Assembly (NCBI GenBank): GCA_009694165.1
Contig: SHVP01000008.1
Coordinates: forward strand, 1-45,653
DNA length: 45,653 bases
Reading direction: 5' to 3'
DNA from: Alphaproteobacteria bacterium
Lineage (GTDB): Bacteria > Pseudomonadota > Alphaproteobacteria > SHVP01
Of the stretch, positions 1 through 8,219 are shown in pieces; position 1 is the first letter of the stretch, and every line of letters begins with the position of its first letter. The notes below the pieces were generated by a model. It made no database searches. It was not told where the DNA came from and saw only the letters and a program-made list of their open reading frames with translations. Both the position numbers and the translations under genes were made by a program.

Positions 1-734
1 TCGTCGACAAGCTCGACAAGATCGGCCCGGCCGGCGCCGGCAAGACGCTGGTCGACGAACTCGGGGTCACGTCGGCGCAGGTGGCCCAGATTTTGGCCCT
101 GGCGGAGATTCGCGGCACCGACGACACGGTGGTGCAACGCGTCAAGGACCTCGGCGTCGTCGAGCCCCTGCTCGAGCAGGGGCTCGACGAACTCGCCTTT
201 GTGCTGCGCGAGTTGAAGACCCAGGTGGGACGCGGCTATCTCGCCGACCTCTCGGTCGCGCGCGGCCTCGCCTACTACACCGGGACCGTCTACGAGACGA
301 AGTTCGTCGAGTGGCCCGACTACCCGACCATTTGCGGCGGCGGCCGCTACGACAACCTGGTCGGTTCGCTGATCAACCAACGCCTGCCCGGCATCGGCAT
401 CTCGATCGGCCTCACCCGCATCTTCGCCAAGCTGGTCAAGGAAGGCCGGCTGCAGTCCACCCGCAAGTCGCCGACCGAGGTGCTGGTGGCCTTCGTTCCC
501 GGCAGCAGCTATGCCGCCGTAACCGCGACCGCGCGCCAGTTGCGCGGGCGCGGCCTCAAGACTGAGCAGTACCACGACGATCGCAAGCTCGATCAGCAAC
601 TGCGCTACGCCGCGGCCAAGGGCATTCGCTATGTCTGGTTCCCGCCCACCAAGGCGGGCGGCGAGCACCAGGTCAAAGACCTGGAAAGCGGCCGCCAGGC
701 CGGCGCCGACCCGGCGGCGTGGACGCCCGCCTGA
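1..734 (+). CDS. hisS: Histidyl-tRNA synthetase, C-terminal part (cut by window edge)
   Basis: Charges tRNA-His with histidine in the cytoplasm. The frame is open from base 3, so the N-terminus lies outside the window. Counting residue 1 at base 81, the class II core shows the histidine-binding segment RGLAYYTGTVYE (about 61-72), GGGRYD (86-91) and motif 3 GIGISIGLTRIF (104-115). An alpha/beta anticodon-binding domain follows, from about TEVLVAFVPGS to the end. The motif wording (AYYTGTVYE, SIGLTRIF) looks closer to the archaeal/eukaryal-like HisRS found in many alphaproteobacteria than to the E. coli type; that is an impression, not an alignment. The family assignment is secure. Confidence 0.93.
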   Translation, partial: VDKLDKIGPAGAGKTLVDELGVTSAQVAQILALAEIRGTDDTVVQRVKDLGVVEPLLEQGLDELAFVLRELKTQVGRGYLADLSVARGLAYYTGTVYETKFVEWPDYPTICGGGRYDNLVGSLINQRLPGIGISIGLTRIFAKLVKEGRLQSTRKSPTEVLVAFVPGSSYAAVTATARQLRGRGLKTEQYHDDRKLDQQLRYAAAKGIRYVWFPPTKAGGEHQVKDLESGRQAGADPAAWTPA

Positions 735-778
735 GTGTGATTGTTTCCTTCGAGGAACCACGCTTGAGCGGCATGGCG

Positions 779-1360
779 CTACAGCCGGTCGGGGCTGGCG
801 AAGCACTCGGCCAACACCGCGCTCGCCCGGATCGCCACCGGCAGCAGGTCGAAATCGGCGGCGCGTTCGAGAAACTTGACGGCAAAGACCCGGAACGTGG
901 GTTCGCTCCGCAGCCCCTTCTCGATCTGCCAGCCGGCGAAGCCGCCGTCGCTGAGCGCTTCGGCGCTGGCCGCCGGCACGAACGCGGCCCAATGATTCAT
1001 CGGCCTACCTATCCTGGTCCGGCATGCCAGAAAGATTTCGGCGTTACGCGCCGTATCGCTCGCCTCGGGCTCGCGACCCCATAGCGCGCGCCATTCGGCG
1101 GTAAACGCCTTCACCTCGGGATTGCTGTAGATGCGGTCGACGGCGTCCGGGCCACTCAGAGCCATGAAATCGAAATAGCGGAAGCGCGCCGCCGGCACCG
1201 GCGCAACGATCCGCCAGTTCGAATAGTGGGCGATCCCGGGCACGCGATTGAAGAAGGGGTTGTCCACTTGGCGAATCCAACGGATATAGCCGCGGTCCTC
1301 GGCGTCGGCGCGCGGCGTATAGGTCAGCAGGTACATCAAGTCAGCGGTCGGTGCGGCCAT
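779..1360 (-). CDS. Dimeric alpha/beta-barrel (EthD/NIPSNAP-like) protein, putative
   Basis: A 193-residue soluble protein of no firmly recognised function. The start at 1360 is preferred over upstream codons because a strong GAGGAGGGG ribosome site sits just before it and the encoded MAAPTADLMYLLTYTP begins a beta strand. Two similar halves can be seen: YLLTYTPRADAED...DNPFFNRVPGIAHYSNWRI near the N-terminus and NHWAAFVPAASAEAL...FRVFAVKFLERA near the C-terminus. This is the pattern of a duplicated ferredoxin-like (dimeric alpha-beta barrel) fold. It has no signal peptide or membrane segment. It is transcribed divergently from the deacetylase gene, with only 74 bases between the starts, so the two may share regulation. 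The fold assignment is inference. Confidence 0.6.
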   Translation of the reverse strand: MAAPTADLMYLLTYTPRADAEDRGYIRWIRQVDNPFFNRVPGIAHYSNWRIVAPVPAARFRYFDFMALSGPDAVDRIYSNPEVKAFTAEWRALWGREPEASDTARNAEIFLACRTRIGRPMNHWAAFVPAASAEALSDGGFAGWQIEKGLRSEPTFRVFAVKFLERAADFDLLPVAIRASAVLAECFASPDRL

Positions 1361-1434
1361 TTGGCCCCTCCTCGCCATCGTCGATTGCGCTGGCGGGAGT
1401 ATAATGGTCGCCGCCCGATCAAGGAGGAGTCCCG

Positions 1435-2355
1435 GTGAACGACCCCAAGAAGCCACAAAAGATGATCTTCGACCGCTACCGCTTTTCGGCGCTGCCCAAG
1501 CGCCCGAAATATTCCTGGCCCAACGGCGCCAAGGTCGCGGTCTATTTTGCCCTCAACGTCGAGGCGTTCGAATACGGACTCAATCCGGGCGCCGACTTCA
1601 CGTCGATGCCCTCGGCCCCCTTCAACCGCGGCTACGCCTACCGCGATTACGGCAACCGGCTCGGCATCTGGCGGCTGCACGAACTGTTCGAGGACATCGA
1701 GTTCCCGTGCTCCATTCTGTTGAACGCCTCTGTCTATGACGCCTACCCGGAAATCCTCGAACCGTGGCGCAAGCGCGGCGATGAGATCGTCGGCCACGGC
1801 CGCACCAATTCCGAACGCCAGGCGGAAATGACACCCGAACAGGAGCGGGCCATGTTCGAGGTGGCGAACGCCCGCTTCCGCAAGGAGGAAGGCAAGACGC
1901 CGAAAGGCTGGCTCGGCCCCTTCATTTCGCAGAGCCGGCAGACGCCGGAATTGCTGAAGGAGTTCGGCTACACCTACATGATGGACTGGTGGTTCGACGA
2001 CCAGCCGCAGTGGTTCCGCACCGACCGCGGACCGATCCTGGCGGTCCCCTATCCGTCGATGGAGCTGAACGACATTCCCGCCTTCATCAATCGCGGCATC
2101 GACGATGATGCCTTCACCCGCATGGCGATCGACACGATCGACGAGATGCTGGACGAGACAGCGCGCCACGGCTGGCCGCTGGTTCATTGTCTGTCGCTGC
2201 ACACTTTCTTGATGGGACAGCCGCACCGCATTCGCCAGCTGCGTCGCATCTTCAAGCATCTGGCGGCCAATCGCACCGATCTATGGATCTGTCACCCGCA
2301 CCAGATCGCCGACCACCTCTATGGTCTGCCGGAAGGGACCGTAGCGAAGCCGTAA
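1435..2355 (+). CDS. Polysaccharide deacetylase family protein (PuuE/NodB-like)
   Basis: A 306-residue carbohydrate-esterase-4 (NodB homology) fold enzyme, predicted to hydrolyse an amide bond in a cytoplasmic substrate; there is no signal peptide. It starts with GTG after an AAGGAGG site. Family marks are ALNVEAFEYG near residue 40, the Arg-rich FNRGYAYRDYGNRLGIWRL, the metal-region block EIVGHGRTNSE and the late FGYTYMMDWWFDDQP. The wording resembles the PuuE allantoinase / chitooligosaccharide-deacetylase subgroup rather than secreted chitin deacetylases. The usual TFDDG motif is not obvious, which is common in this subgroup. It is followed by the GlcG-like and flavoprotein genes on the same strand, suggesting a catabolic operon. 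The substrate cannot be told from sequence. Confidence 0.8.
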   Translation: MNDPKKPQKMIFDRYRFSALPKRPKYSWPNGAKVAVYFALNVEAFEYGLNPGADFTSMPSAPFNRGYAYRDYGNRLGIWRLHELFEDIEFPCSILLNASVYDAYPEILEPWRKRGDEIVGHGRTNSERQAEMTPEQERAMFEVANARFRKEEGKTPKGWLGPFISQSRQTPELLKEFGYTYMMDWWFDDQPQWFRTDRGPILAVPYPSMELNDIPAFINRGIDDDAFTRMAIDTIDEMLDETARHGWPLVHCLSLHTFLMGQPHRIRQLRRIFKHLAANRTDLWICHPHQIADHLYGLPEGTVAKP

Positions 2356-2386
2356 CTGAGGCCAACCGCACAACAGGGAGAGAAGC

Positions 2387-2818
2387 ATGGCCAGTCTGAC
2401 GATGAAGAAGGCGCGCAAGATTATCGACGGCGCGCTCAAGAAGGCGCGCGAGATGAACCTGCGGCCGATGACGTTCGTCATCGTCGATGCCGGCGCACAT
2501 CTCAAGGCGCTGATGCGCGAGGACGGGACGCCCAATCTGGGACCCGATATCGGCCTCGGCAAGGCGGAGGCGGCCGTCAACATGGGCCGGACCTCGCGCG
2601 AGCTGGGCGAGCGCTTCGGCCAGAACCACGGCCTGATTGCCGCCCTGGCCTCGGCCGCGGGCGGGCGCTTCCTGCCGATTCCGGGCGGCGTCCTGATCGT
2701 CGACAAGAACAACAACCTGCTCGGCGCGGCCGCCGGCACCGGCGACACCGGCGACAATGACGAGATTTGCATCATCGCCGGCGTCGAGGGCGCCGGTTTC
2801 AAGACCAAGCTGGCCTAG
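2387..2818 (+). CDS. GlcG/HbpS-type (DUF336) protein
   Basis: A 143-residue cytoplasmic protein of the GlcG/HbpS (heme-degrading/heme-binding, old DUF336) family. Family marks are the N-terminal helix MKKARKIIDGALKKAREMNL, MTFVIVDAGAHLKALMREDG, and the C-terminal PIPGGVLIVDKNNNLLGAAAGTGDTGDNDEIC. The length is normal for the family. A GGGAGAG ribosome site precedes ATG 2387. Members often sit beside oxidoreductases in catabolic operons, as here with a flavoprotein 122 bases downstream. Whether it binds heme, a corrinoid or a small metabolite cannot be decided from sequence. Confidence 0.85.
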   Translation: MASLTMKKARKIIDGALKKAREMNLRPMTFVIVDAGAHLKALMREDGTPNLGPDIGLGKAEAAVNMGRTSRELGERFGQNHGLIAALASAAGGRFLPIPGGVLIVDKNNNLLGAAAGTGDTGDNDEICIIAGVEGAGFKTKLA

Positions 2819-2940
2819 CCGCTGCGCACCGGATCCACGGCCGCGGAGAACCGTCGGGAAACCAGGGCCCAGGCCCCCTTTCCCGACGGGAACCCGCGCG
2901 GGTATCGTGTGGCGCCACCTGGCGGCATTGGAGGGGGGCG

Positions 2941-4389
2941 ATGCCCAACAGCTATGACGTGATCGTCGTCGGCGCCGGGACCGCGGGACTGCCCGCCGCA
3001 ATCTTCGCGGCGCAGCGCGGCGCCCGCGTCCTGCTGCTCGAAGCGGCCAAGGAAATCGGTGGCACCCTCCATCTCACCGGTGGGCAGCTGAGCGCCGCCG
3101 GCACGCGGCTGCAGGCTGCCAAGGGCATCGTCGATTCGCCCGATCAGCACTTCGACGACATCATGCGGATCAGCCGCGGCACGGCCAACGCCAAGATGGT
3201 GCGATTGGCGGTCGACAACGCCGCCGACACGATGCACTGGCTGTTCGATCTCAGCTACGAGCCCAATCCCGAATCGCCGATCATCTTCATGGGCCACGAG
3301 CCTTATCGCATTGCCCGCACCTATATGGCCGAGACCAAGGGCAAGGAAATCCTGCGCGCAATGGCACCCGTGGTCAATCGCCTGGCCAAGCAGGGGCGGA
3401 TCGACCTCAGGCTCAATGCCGAAATGACCGGCTTCGTCGCCGGCGCCGACGGCGGGGTCGACGGCGTCGTCGCCCAGGGACAGGCGTTCTTCAGCACCAA
3501 CATCGTGCTCACCACCGGCGGCTACGCCAACAGCCCCGAGCTGTTCCCGCGCCTCACCAGCGGGTACCCGCTGTTTGGTCGGGCGGCGCCGTTCTCGCGC
3601 GGCACGGGCATCGAACTCGCCACCAAGTTCGGCGCCGTCGTGCGCGGCGGCGAGCATTTCGTGCCCGGCTTCGCCGGCGTCGAACACCCAGACGAACCGG
3701 GCAAGTACTACACCTTCACCAACACCACGCCGCAGTTGCGGCCGCCCCGGGAAATCTACGTCGGCAGCGACGGCCATCGGTTCATGCGCGAGGACCTGGC
3801 CTCGGTCGACGAGCGCGAGCACGCCCTGCTCGGACGCAACGACCTGACCTTCTGGGCGGTCTATGACCACCGCATCGCCGACGAGGCGCCGTTCTTTTTC
3901 ACCGCCATCGTCGGCGGTCTTTCCGCTGATGAGGTCGCAAGCGCCTTCGCCCGGCGCCACCCGTCCTTCGTCACGGCCGCGACGCTCGCCGAATTAGCGG
4001 CGCGGACCGGCTTGCCGGCCGACGCCCTGGCGGGAACCGTCGCCGACTACAACCGGGCGGTCGACACCGGCCACGATGCCCTCGGCCGCCAGCACCTGCC
4101 GCGGCGTATCGAACAGGGCCCGTTCTACGCCGTGCGGCACGGCGGCATGTCGGCCGTGTCCTTCGCCGGCCTGGCGGTCGACGATATGCTGCGGGTCATC
4201 CGCGCCGACGGCAGCCCGATCCCTCACGTCTATGCCGCCGGCGAAACGCTCGGCTTCGCCTTGCTGAACGGCGGCTCCTACTGCAGCGGCATGAGCCTCA
4301 CCCCGGCGCTCACCTTCGGTCGCCTGCTCGGCCAGCGCCTGTTGCACTGGCGCAGCGCCTCGGACGGGCACCGCGCCTCCACCGCCTAA
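2941..4389 (+). CDS. FAD-dependent oxidoreductase (FAD_binding_2; fumarate reductase/tricarballylate dehydrogenase-like)
   Basis: A 482-residue flavoprotein of the succinate dehydrogenase/fumarate reductase flavoprotein superfamily. The ATG at 2941 is chosen because it directly follows GGAGGGGGGCG and begins the dinucleotide-binding strand MPNSYDVIVVGAGTAGLPAA. The second FAD region is LLLEAAKEIGGTLHLTGGQLS; the C-terminal FAD contact is HVYAAGETLGFALLNGGSYCSG with MSLTPALTFGRLLGQ. No heme-binding, FMN-binding or membrane domain is attached, so an electron acceptor must be separate. Tricarballylate dehydrogenase (TcuA) and 3-ketosteroid dehydrogenases share this layout; the substrate is not assignable. 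It is probably cotranscribed with the GlcG-like gene upstream. Confidence 0.82.
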   Translation: MPNSYDVIVVGAGTAGLPAAIFAAQRGARVLLLEAAKEIGGTLHLTGGQLSAAGTRLQAAKGIVDSPDQHFDDIMRISRGTANAKMVRLAVDNAADTMHWLFDLSYEPNPESPIIFMGHEPYRIARTYMAETKGKEILRAMAPVVNRLAKQGRIDLRLNAEMTGFVAGADGGVDGVVAQGQAFFSTNIVLTTGGYANSPELFPRLTSGYPLFGRAAPFSRGTGIELATKFGAVVRGGEHFVPGFAGVEHPDEPGKYYTFTNTTPQLRPPREIYVGSDGHRFMREDLASVDEREHALLGRNDLTFWAVYDHRIADEAPFFFTAIVGGLSADEVASAFARRHPSFVTAATLAELAARTGLPADALAGTVADYNRAVDTGHDALGRQHLPRRIEQGPFYAVRHGGMSAVSFAGLAVDDMLRVIRADGSPIPHVYAAGETLGFALLNGGSYCSGMSLTPALTFGRLLGQRLLHWRSASDGHRASTA

Positions 4390-4397
4390 AAGCAGCC

Positions 4398-5346
4398 ATG
4401 CCCGCCCAGACCTCGCACCGCATGCTCCCCATCGCCACGCACGACGAAGGCTCGCGGCAGAAATTTGTCACCTCGATGCGCGAGCAACTGACGCTGACCA
4501 TGCTGCCGGACAATCGGGCGCTCTTTCACAACCGGGTCATGCCACGTTTCGTCCGGGAGCACGGCGCGATGGCGGCGCGCGCCGAGGCCTTGACGCGGCG
4601 GCCGGCGGGATCGCTGCGCCTCGACCCCGGCCTCACGGCGCCGCGCTATCTCGAGGCCCAGGATAACCACGTGATGCCGGGCAACTATCAAACCGACCGC
4701 GGCCCCGCCGACCTCATGGCGGGTGCACTCTACGACCGCGGCGTCTACATCTTCCTCAAGGGCGACAAGGGCGGACTTTCGGACGGATTAGGCATCCTCG
4801 TCTGCCGGTTCATCCGCGAACGGTTTCCGGCATTCCGACCCAAGCGCATCCTCGACCTCGGTTGTACCGTCGGCAATTCGACGCTGCCCTATCTCGACCA
4901 CCTCCCCGACGCCGAGGTCCACGCCATCGACGTCTCCGCCCCGTGCCTGCGCTACGCCCATGCCCGCGCCGAGGCGCTCGGCAAGGTGGTGCACTTCAGC
5001 CAGCAGAACGCCGAGGCGACCGACTTCGCCGATGAATCCTTCGACCTCGTCGTCTCGCACCTGTTGCTGCACGAAACCTCGAACGCCGCCCTACCGCGGG
5101 GTCGATCCGTTCGACCAGTATCTCTGCGATTGGGATACGGATTACAACCTCGAGCCGTTCATCGGGCGCCTGCACGACCCCGACCCGCCGCAGATGATGG
5201 TGGAGGCCGGATTCAAGCGATCGGATTGCGTCGCCGCGAACGTCCCCGCCTATGTCGCCAATCCGGGTGAAGCGTCGACCGCGGTGCGGCGGGCAACCGA
5301 CAAGTACGGTTCGAAGCGGACGATCTGGGGCGCTTGGAAGCGCTAG
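4398..5346 (+). pseudogene. SAM-dependent methyltransferase, frameshifted by internal deletion
   Basis: Rossmann-fold methyltransferase related to the intact copy at 15423-16580. Matching blocks are HDEGSRQKFV, LGCTVGNSTLPY (SAM motif I), IDVSAPCLRYAHARAEALG, SQQNAE and HLLLHETSN. After HETSNAAL (base about 5090) homology moves to another frame, resuming at GVDPFDQYLCDWDTDYN and ending at 5346. Compared with the paralogue, about 28 residues (RAILRECHRLLSP through YEDM) are missing, a deletion of roughly 80 bases that is not a multiple of three. A second, in-frame loss of about 50-60 residues lies after PRFVREHG. The encoded product would be truncated in the catalytic domain. It starts 8 bases after the flavoprotein stop, so it was once part of that operon. 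Confidence 0.8.
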
Positions 5347-5371
5347 CCGCCGAGCCGTTTCCCCGCCCGCG

Positions 5372-6055
5372 TTGACGCCCGACCAGCGGCTGCTGCTTGA
5401 GCAGATTCTCCGACGCGCCCATCAATGGCGGCGCTGGATCGGCAAGGAGACGCTCGATCCCAAAGTGCTGGCGGCGATCGCGCGCCTGCCGCGCGAGGAC
5501 TTTCTGCCGCCGGCATTGCGCCGCCAGGCCTATGTCGACGAGTCCTTCGACATCGCCGCCGGTCAGCGTATCTCGCAACCGACGGTCGTCGCCGTCATGA
5601 CCGACGCCCTCGCCCTCCGCCCGACCGACCGCGTGCTCGAGATCGGCACCGGTTCGGGGTACCAGACGGCAGTGTTGGCGCAATTGGCCCGCCAGGTATT
5701 CAGCGTGGAAATCATTCCGGAACTCGCGCAAAGCGCCCGCAAGCTGTTCGCCTATCTCGGCCTCGACAACCTGTCGGTGCGCTGTGCCGACGGGCGCGAG
5801 GGCTGGATCGAGGAATCGCCCTTCGACGCCATCATCGTCACCTGCGCCGTGACCGAGGTGCCGCCGGCGCTGCTTGACCAACTGATGCCGGGCCGACGGC
5901 TGGTGGCCCCGATCGGCCGGACCGGCCACCCTGCTCTCGACGACGCCGCGCGCCAGCACGTGACGCTCCACCGCAAGGACAAGACCGGCGCGATCGAGAC
6001 CGTGCGCGGCCTGCCGGTCACGTTCGTGCCGATGAGCGGCGCCAAAGTGAACTAA
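5372..6055 (+). CDS. pcm: Protein-L-isoaspartate O-methyltransferase family protein (first of two)
   Basis: About 227 residues; repairs isoaspartyl residues using SAM, in the cytoplasm. SAM motif I is VLEIGTGSGYQTAVLAQL, preceded by the typical SFDIAAGQRISQPTVVAVMTDAL (the substrate-side SQP segment) and followed by VFSVEIIPELAQ. The start is uncertain: no ATG fits, and the TTG at 5372 gives a normal family length, with only a weak GCCGAG upstream; earlier in-frame starts would overlap the broken methyltransferase. A second Pcm is encoded at 40493-41146 in the classic surE-pcm-nlpD setting, so this copy is the accessory one. Confidence 0.85.
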   Translation: MTPDQRLLLEQILRRAHQWRRWIGKETLDPKVLAAIARLPREDFLPPALRRQAYVDESFDIAAGQRISQPTVVAVMTDALALRPTDRVLEIGTGSGYQTAVLAQLARQVFSVEIIPELAQSARKLFAYLGLDNLSVRCADGREGWIEESPFDAIIVTCAVTEVPPALLDQLMPGRRLVAPIGRTGHPALDDAARQHVTLHRKDKTGAIETVRGLPVTFVPMSGAKVN

Positions 6056-6057
6056 GT

Positions 6058-7320
6058 CTAGGCGATGCCGGGAACCGGAAAGCGGGCGCAGAACTCTTCG
6101 ACCTCGCGCCGGATTTGACCGAGACTGGCCTTGTCAGCGCGCTGACACAGCGCATCGGTCATCCAGCCAGCCAGCCGCTGCATGTCGGCCTCGCCCATGC
6201 CGCGCGTCGTCGCCGCCGGCGTGCCGAGGCGCACGCCCGAGGGACGCAGCGGCGGATTGGGATCGTCGGGAATGATCTGCTTGTTGGTAGTGATGCCGAC
6301 CTCGTCGAGCGTCCGCTCGGCCTCGCGACCGTCGATGCCAAAGCTCTTCACCACGTCCATCACCATTAGGTGGTTCTCGGTCCCGCCGGTGATCAGCGAC
6401 ACCTGGCGGTCGGTGAGGCCTTGCGCCAGCACCCGGGCATTGGTCATCACCTGACGAACATGGATGCGGAACTCGTCGGTCAGCGCCTTGCCGAAGGTGA
6501 TGGCGGCGCCGGCGACCGCGTTCATGTGCGGCCCGCCTTGCAGGCCGGGGAACACCGAGGAATCGATCGCTTTGGCATGGGCCGCCTTGCAGACGATCAG
6601 GCCGCCGCGCGGACCGCGCAGCGTCTTATGCGTCGTCGTCGTCATGAAGTCGAAGCCGACATCCATCGGGTTTTTGAGCGCATTGCCGGCGATGAGGCCG
6701 CCGATATGCGAGACATCGGCCATGGTGAGTGCGCCCACTTCGTCGGCGATGCGCTTGAAGGCGGCATAGTCGAGGTCGCGCGGGTAGGACGAAAAGCCGC
6801 ACAGCACCATCTTCGGGCGCACCTCCTTGGCGAGGCGGCGTACCTCGTCGAAGTCGATGGCGCCTTGGCGGTCGGGCCGGGTCTTGTAGCGGACGAAGGT
6901 GAACACTTTGCCCATGTGCGACACCGGGGCGCCGTGCGTCAGGTGGCCGCCGTGCGACAGATCCATGGCGAGCACGGTGTCGCCCGGCTTCAGCGCCGCG
7001 AAATACACGGCTTGGTTCATCGGCGAGCCGGACAGCGGCTGCACGTTGGCGTGCTCGGCACGGAACAGCTTGCATGCCCGCTCGCGCGCCAGATTCTCGA
7101 TACGATCGGTAAATTCCTGGCCGCCGTAGTACCGCCGCCCGGGATAGCCCTCGGAATATTTGTTGGTGAACACCGAGCCGAGCACGGCGAGCACCTCGGG
7201 ATAGGTGTAGTTCTCCGAGGGAATCAGTTCGATTCCAGCCTTCTGGCGTTTTTCCTCGCCGATCAGGGCGGCATAGATATCGGGGTCGTTCTGGGCGAGC
7301 AGTCGGCGATCGGCGTCCAT
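6058..7320 (-). CDS. glyA: Serine hydroxymethyltransferase
   Basis: PLP enzyme of 420 residues that interconverts serine and glycine, loading one-carbon units on tetrahydrofolate. Marks: LIPSENYTYPEVLAVLGSVFTNKYSEGYPGRRYYGG near the N-terminus, the aspartate DVSHIGGLIAG, and the PLP-lysine motif TTTTHKTLRGPRGG. ATG 7320 follows a GGAGG site and matches the usual N-terminus; the longer upstream frame runs through the riboswitch and is not real. The leader holds a ZTP riboswitch with a terminator (see those entries), so expression should rise when ZTP accumulates under folate shortage. TrmFO at 32.7-34.1 kb uses the methylene-THF it makes. Confidence 0.95.
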   Translation of the reverse strand: MDADRRLLAQNDPDIYAALIGEEKRQKAGIELIPSENYTYPEVLAVLGSVFTNKYSEGYPGRRYYGGQEFTDRIENLARERACKLFRAEHANVQPLSGSPMNQAVYFAALKPGDTVLAMDLSHGGHLTHGAPVSHMGKVFTFVRYKTRPDRQGAIDFDEVRRLAKEVRPKMVLCGFSSYPRDLDYAAFKRIADEVGALTMADVSHIGGLIAGNALKNPMDVGFDFMTTTTHKTLRGPRGGLIVCKAAHAKAIDSSVFPGLQGGPHMNAVAGAAITFGKALTDEFRIHVRQVMTNARVLAQGLTDRQVSLITGGTENHLMVMDVVKSFGIDGREAERTLDEVGITTNKQIIPDDPNPPLRPSGVRLGTPAATTRGMGEADMQRLAGWMTDALCQRADKASLGQIRREVEEFCARFPVPGIA

Positions 7321-7334
7321 TGGCGGGATCCTCC

Positions 7335-7375
7335 AAAAAAACAAGCCTGGGCCATCATTGTCGGCATGCCCAGGC
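7335..7375 (-). terminator. Riboswitch-controlled intrinsic terminator
   Basis: On the minus strand, GCCTGGGC (7375-7368) pairs with GGCCCAGGC (7353-7345) around a 14-base loop, followed by TTGTTTTTTT (7344-7335). The 5' arm is the CGCCTGGGC core of the ZTP aptamer, so ligand binding and terminator formation are mutually exclusive. The glyA ribosome site GGAGG lies immediately after the T run. Confidence 0.9.
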
Positions 7376-7445
7376 GATCGGCGGAGGTCCGTCCCGCGCT
7401 CCCCGGTGGTCGATCCCACCTCCATTCGCCAGTCGCGCAGGGGTT
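7335..7445 (-). promoter_or_regulatory. ZTP (pfl motif) riboswitch upstream of glyA
   Basis: Read on the minus strand, the glyA leader shows the pfl consensus in order: GACTGGCGAA (about 7434-7425), a small hairpin GGTGG/CCACC with loop GATCGA, the invariant CCACCGGGGAGCGC, a variable linker, and CGCCTGGGC (7376-7368). The outer GCGC/GCGC pairing forms P1. The last conserved segment is also the 5' arm of an intrinsic terminator. This agrees with the known role of pfl RNAs in sensing ZTP/ZMP and switching on one-carbon and purine genes, glyA among them. ORF extensions across this region are shadows. Confidence 0.92.
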
Positions 7446-7534
7446 ATGATGACGTCTCGGTTCGCGTGTGGTTGGTCACCTCGTCAGGTGGGCGGCGACT
7501 CTGCCAAACGACCGCCGGTGGTGCAAGTCCGCGC

Positions 7535-8122
7535 TCACGGGTTGTTGGCGGGTTTCGGTTCGAAATCCTCGTCGACCACGAGGCGTTTCTTGGGCCGTTT
7601 GCCGACATAGGGCTCCAGGGCCGGCGGACAGGCCATCGCCGGCGCGATGCGCTGCTTCTCGGCCCAGGCGCAGGAGGCCATGCGCCGCATCGCCGCCCCC
7701 AACAGCCCCTGCTCCCGCAACGACAGCTGCTGGTCGAACAGTTCGTCGATCGCCACCTCGTAGACCTTCCACATCTTCTTGCGCAGCAACAGGCCTTCGG
7801 CGGTGATTTCGGCGATCGCGCCGCGACGATCGTCGGCCGACTTGCTGCGCAGGACGAGCCCCGCCTTTTCGAGTTGATCGATCAGGCGCGTGGCGTTGCT
7901 GCGCCCGATCACCAGCCAGTCGGCCAACTCGAACATGCGCCGGCGATGGTGCGGCGCCCGTTCGAGCGCCCACAGCGCGTCGTACCAGGCGAGCGGCGGA
8001 AAGCCGGCCCCGGCGAAACGGCGCTCGATGCATTCCATGACGACCGCATGGGCGGTGACGAACGCCACCCACGCTGAATCGCGCGTGTCCTCTTTGAACG
8101 ATGACTGGATCGACATCGGCAT
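7535..8122 (-). CDS. MarR-family transcriptional regulator
   Basis: A 195-residue winged-helix repressor/activator. The helix-turn-helix is FELADWLVIGRSNATRLIDQLEKAGLV, followed by the wing SADDRRGAIAEITAEG with the DRR signature of MarR proteins. ATG 8122 is chosen, with GAGG about 7 bases upstream; the TTG at 8134 is an alternative. The C-terminal tail (KRPKKRLVVDEDFEPKPANNP) is charged and probably disordered. A perfect inverted repeat lies 16 bases upstream of the start and is a likely autoregulatory site. The gene lies between the ABC-2 operon and glyA on the same strand; its effector and regulon cannot be told from sequence. Confidence 0.9.
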   Translation of the reverse strand: MPMSIQSSFKEDTRDSAWVAFVTAHAVVMECIERRFAGAGFPPLAWYDALWALERAPHHRRRMFELADWLVIGRSNATRLIDQLEKAGLVLRSKSADDRRGAIAEITAEGLLLRKKMWKVYEVAIDELFDQQLSLREQGLLGAAMRRMASCAWAEKQRIAPAMACPPALEPYVGKRPKKRLVVDEDFEPKPANNP

Positions 8123-8137
8123 AGCCGGCCTCAATTA

Positions 8138-8151
8138 ATTGCTTATGCAAT
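8138..8151. promoter_or_regulatory. Candidate MarR operator
   Basis: Perfect inverted repeat ATTGC-TTAT-GCAAT, 16 bases upstream of the MarR start codon. The length and AT-rich character are typical of MarR-family sites. That it binds the adjacent MarR protein is inference. Confidence 0.6.
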
Positions 8152-8219
8152 CATGCCGAACTCAACAAAAAAGTCAAAGGGGGGGCCGGCGTTCGCGCTT
8201 TTGGGCGCAGACCCGCCCG

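Noticed and set aside
1336..2259. 307-residue open frame opposite the deacetylase gene
   Set aside because: Shadow frame; the plus-strand protein has family motifs and a strong ribosome site.
2815..3960. 381-residue frame opposite the flavoprotein gene
   Set aside because: Shadow of the FAD gene; composition (His, Gly, Asp, Val) typical of antisense frames.
7321..7425. N-terminal extension of GlyA from 7425
   Set aside because: It would translate the riboswitch and terminator; ATG 7320 has the ribosome site and the standard N-terminus.
6370..7449. 359-residue open frame on the strand opposite glyA
   Set aside because: Shadow of glyA in GC-rich DNA; it crosses the riboswitch and shows no motif.
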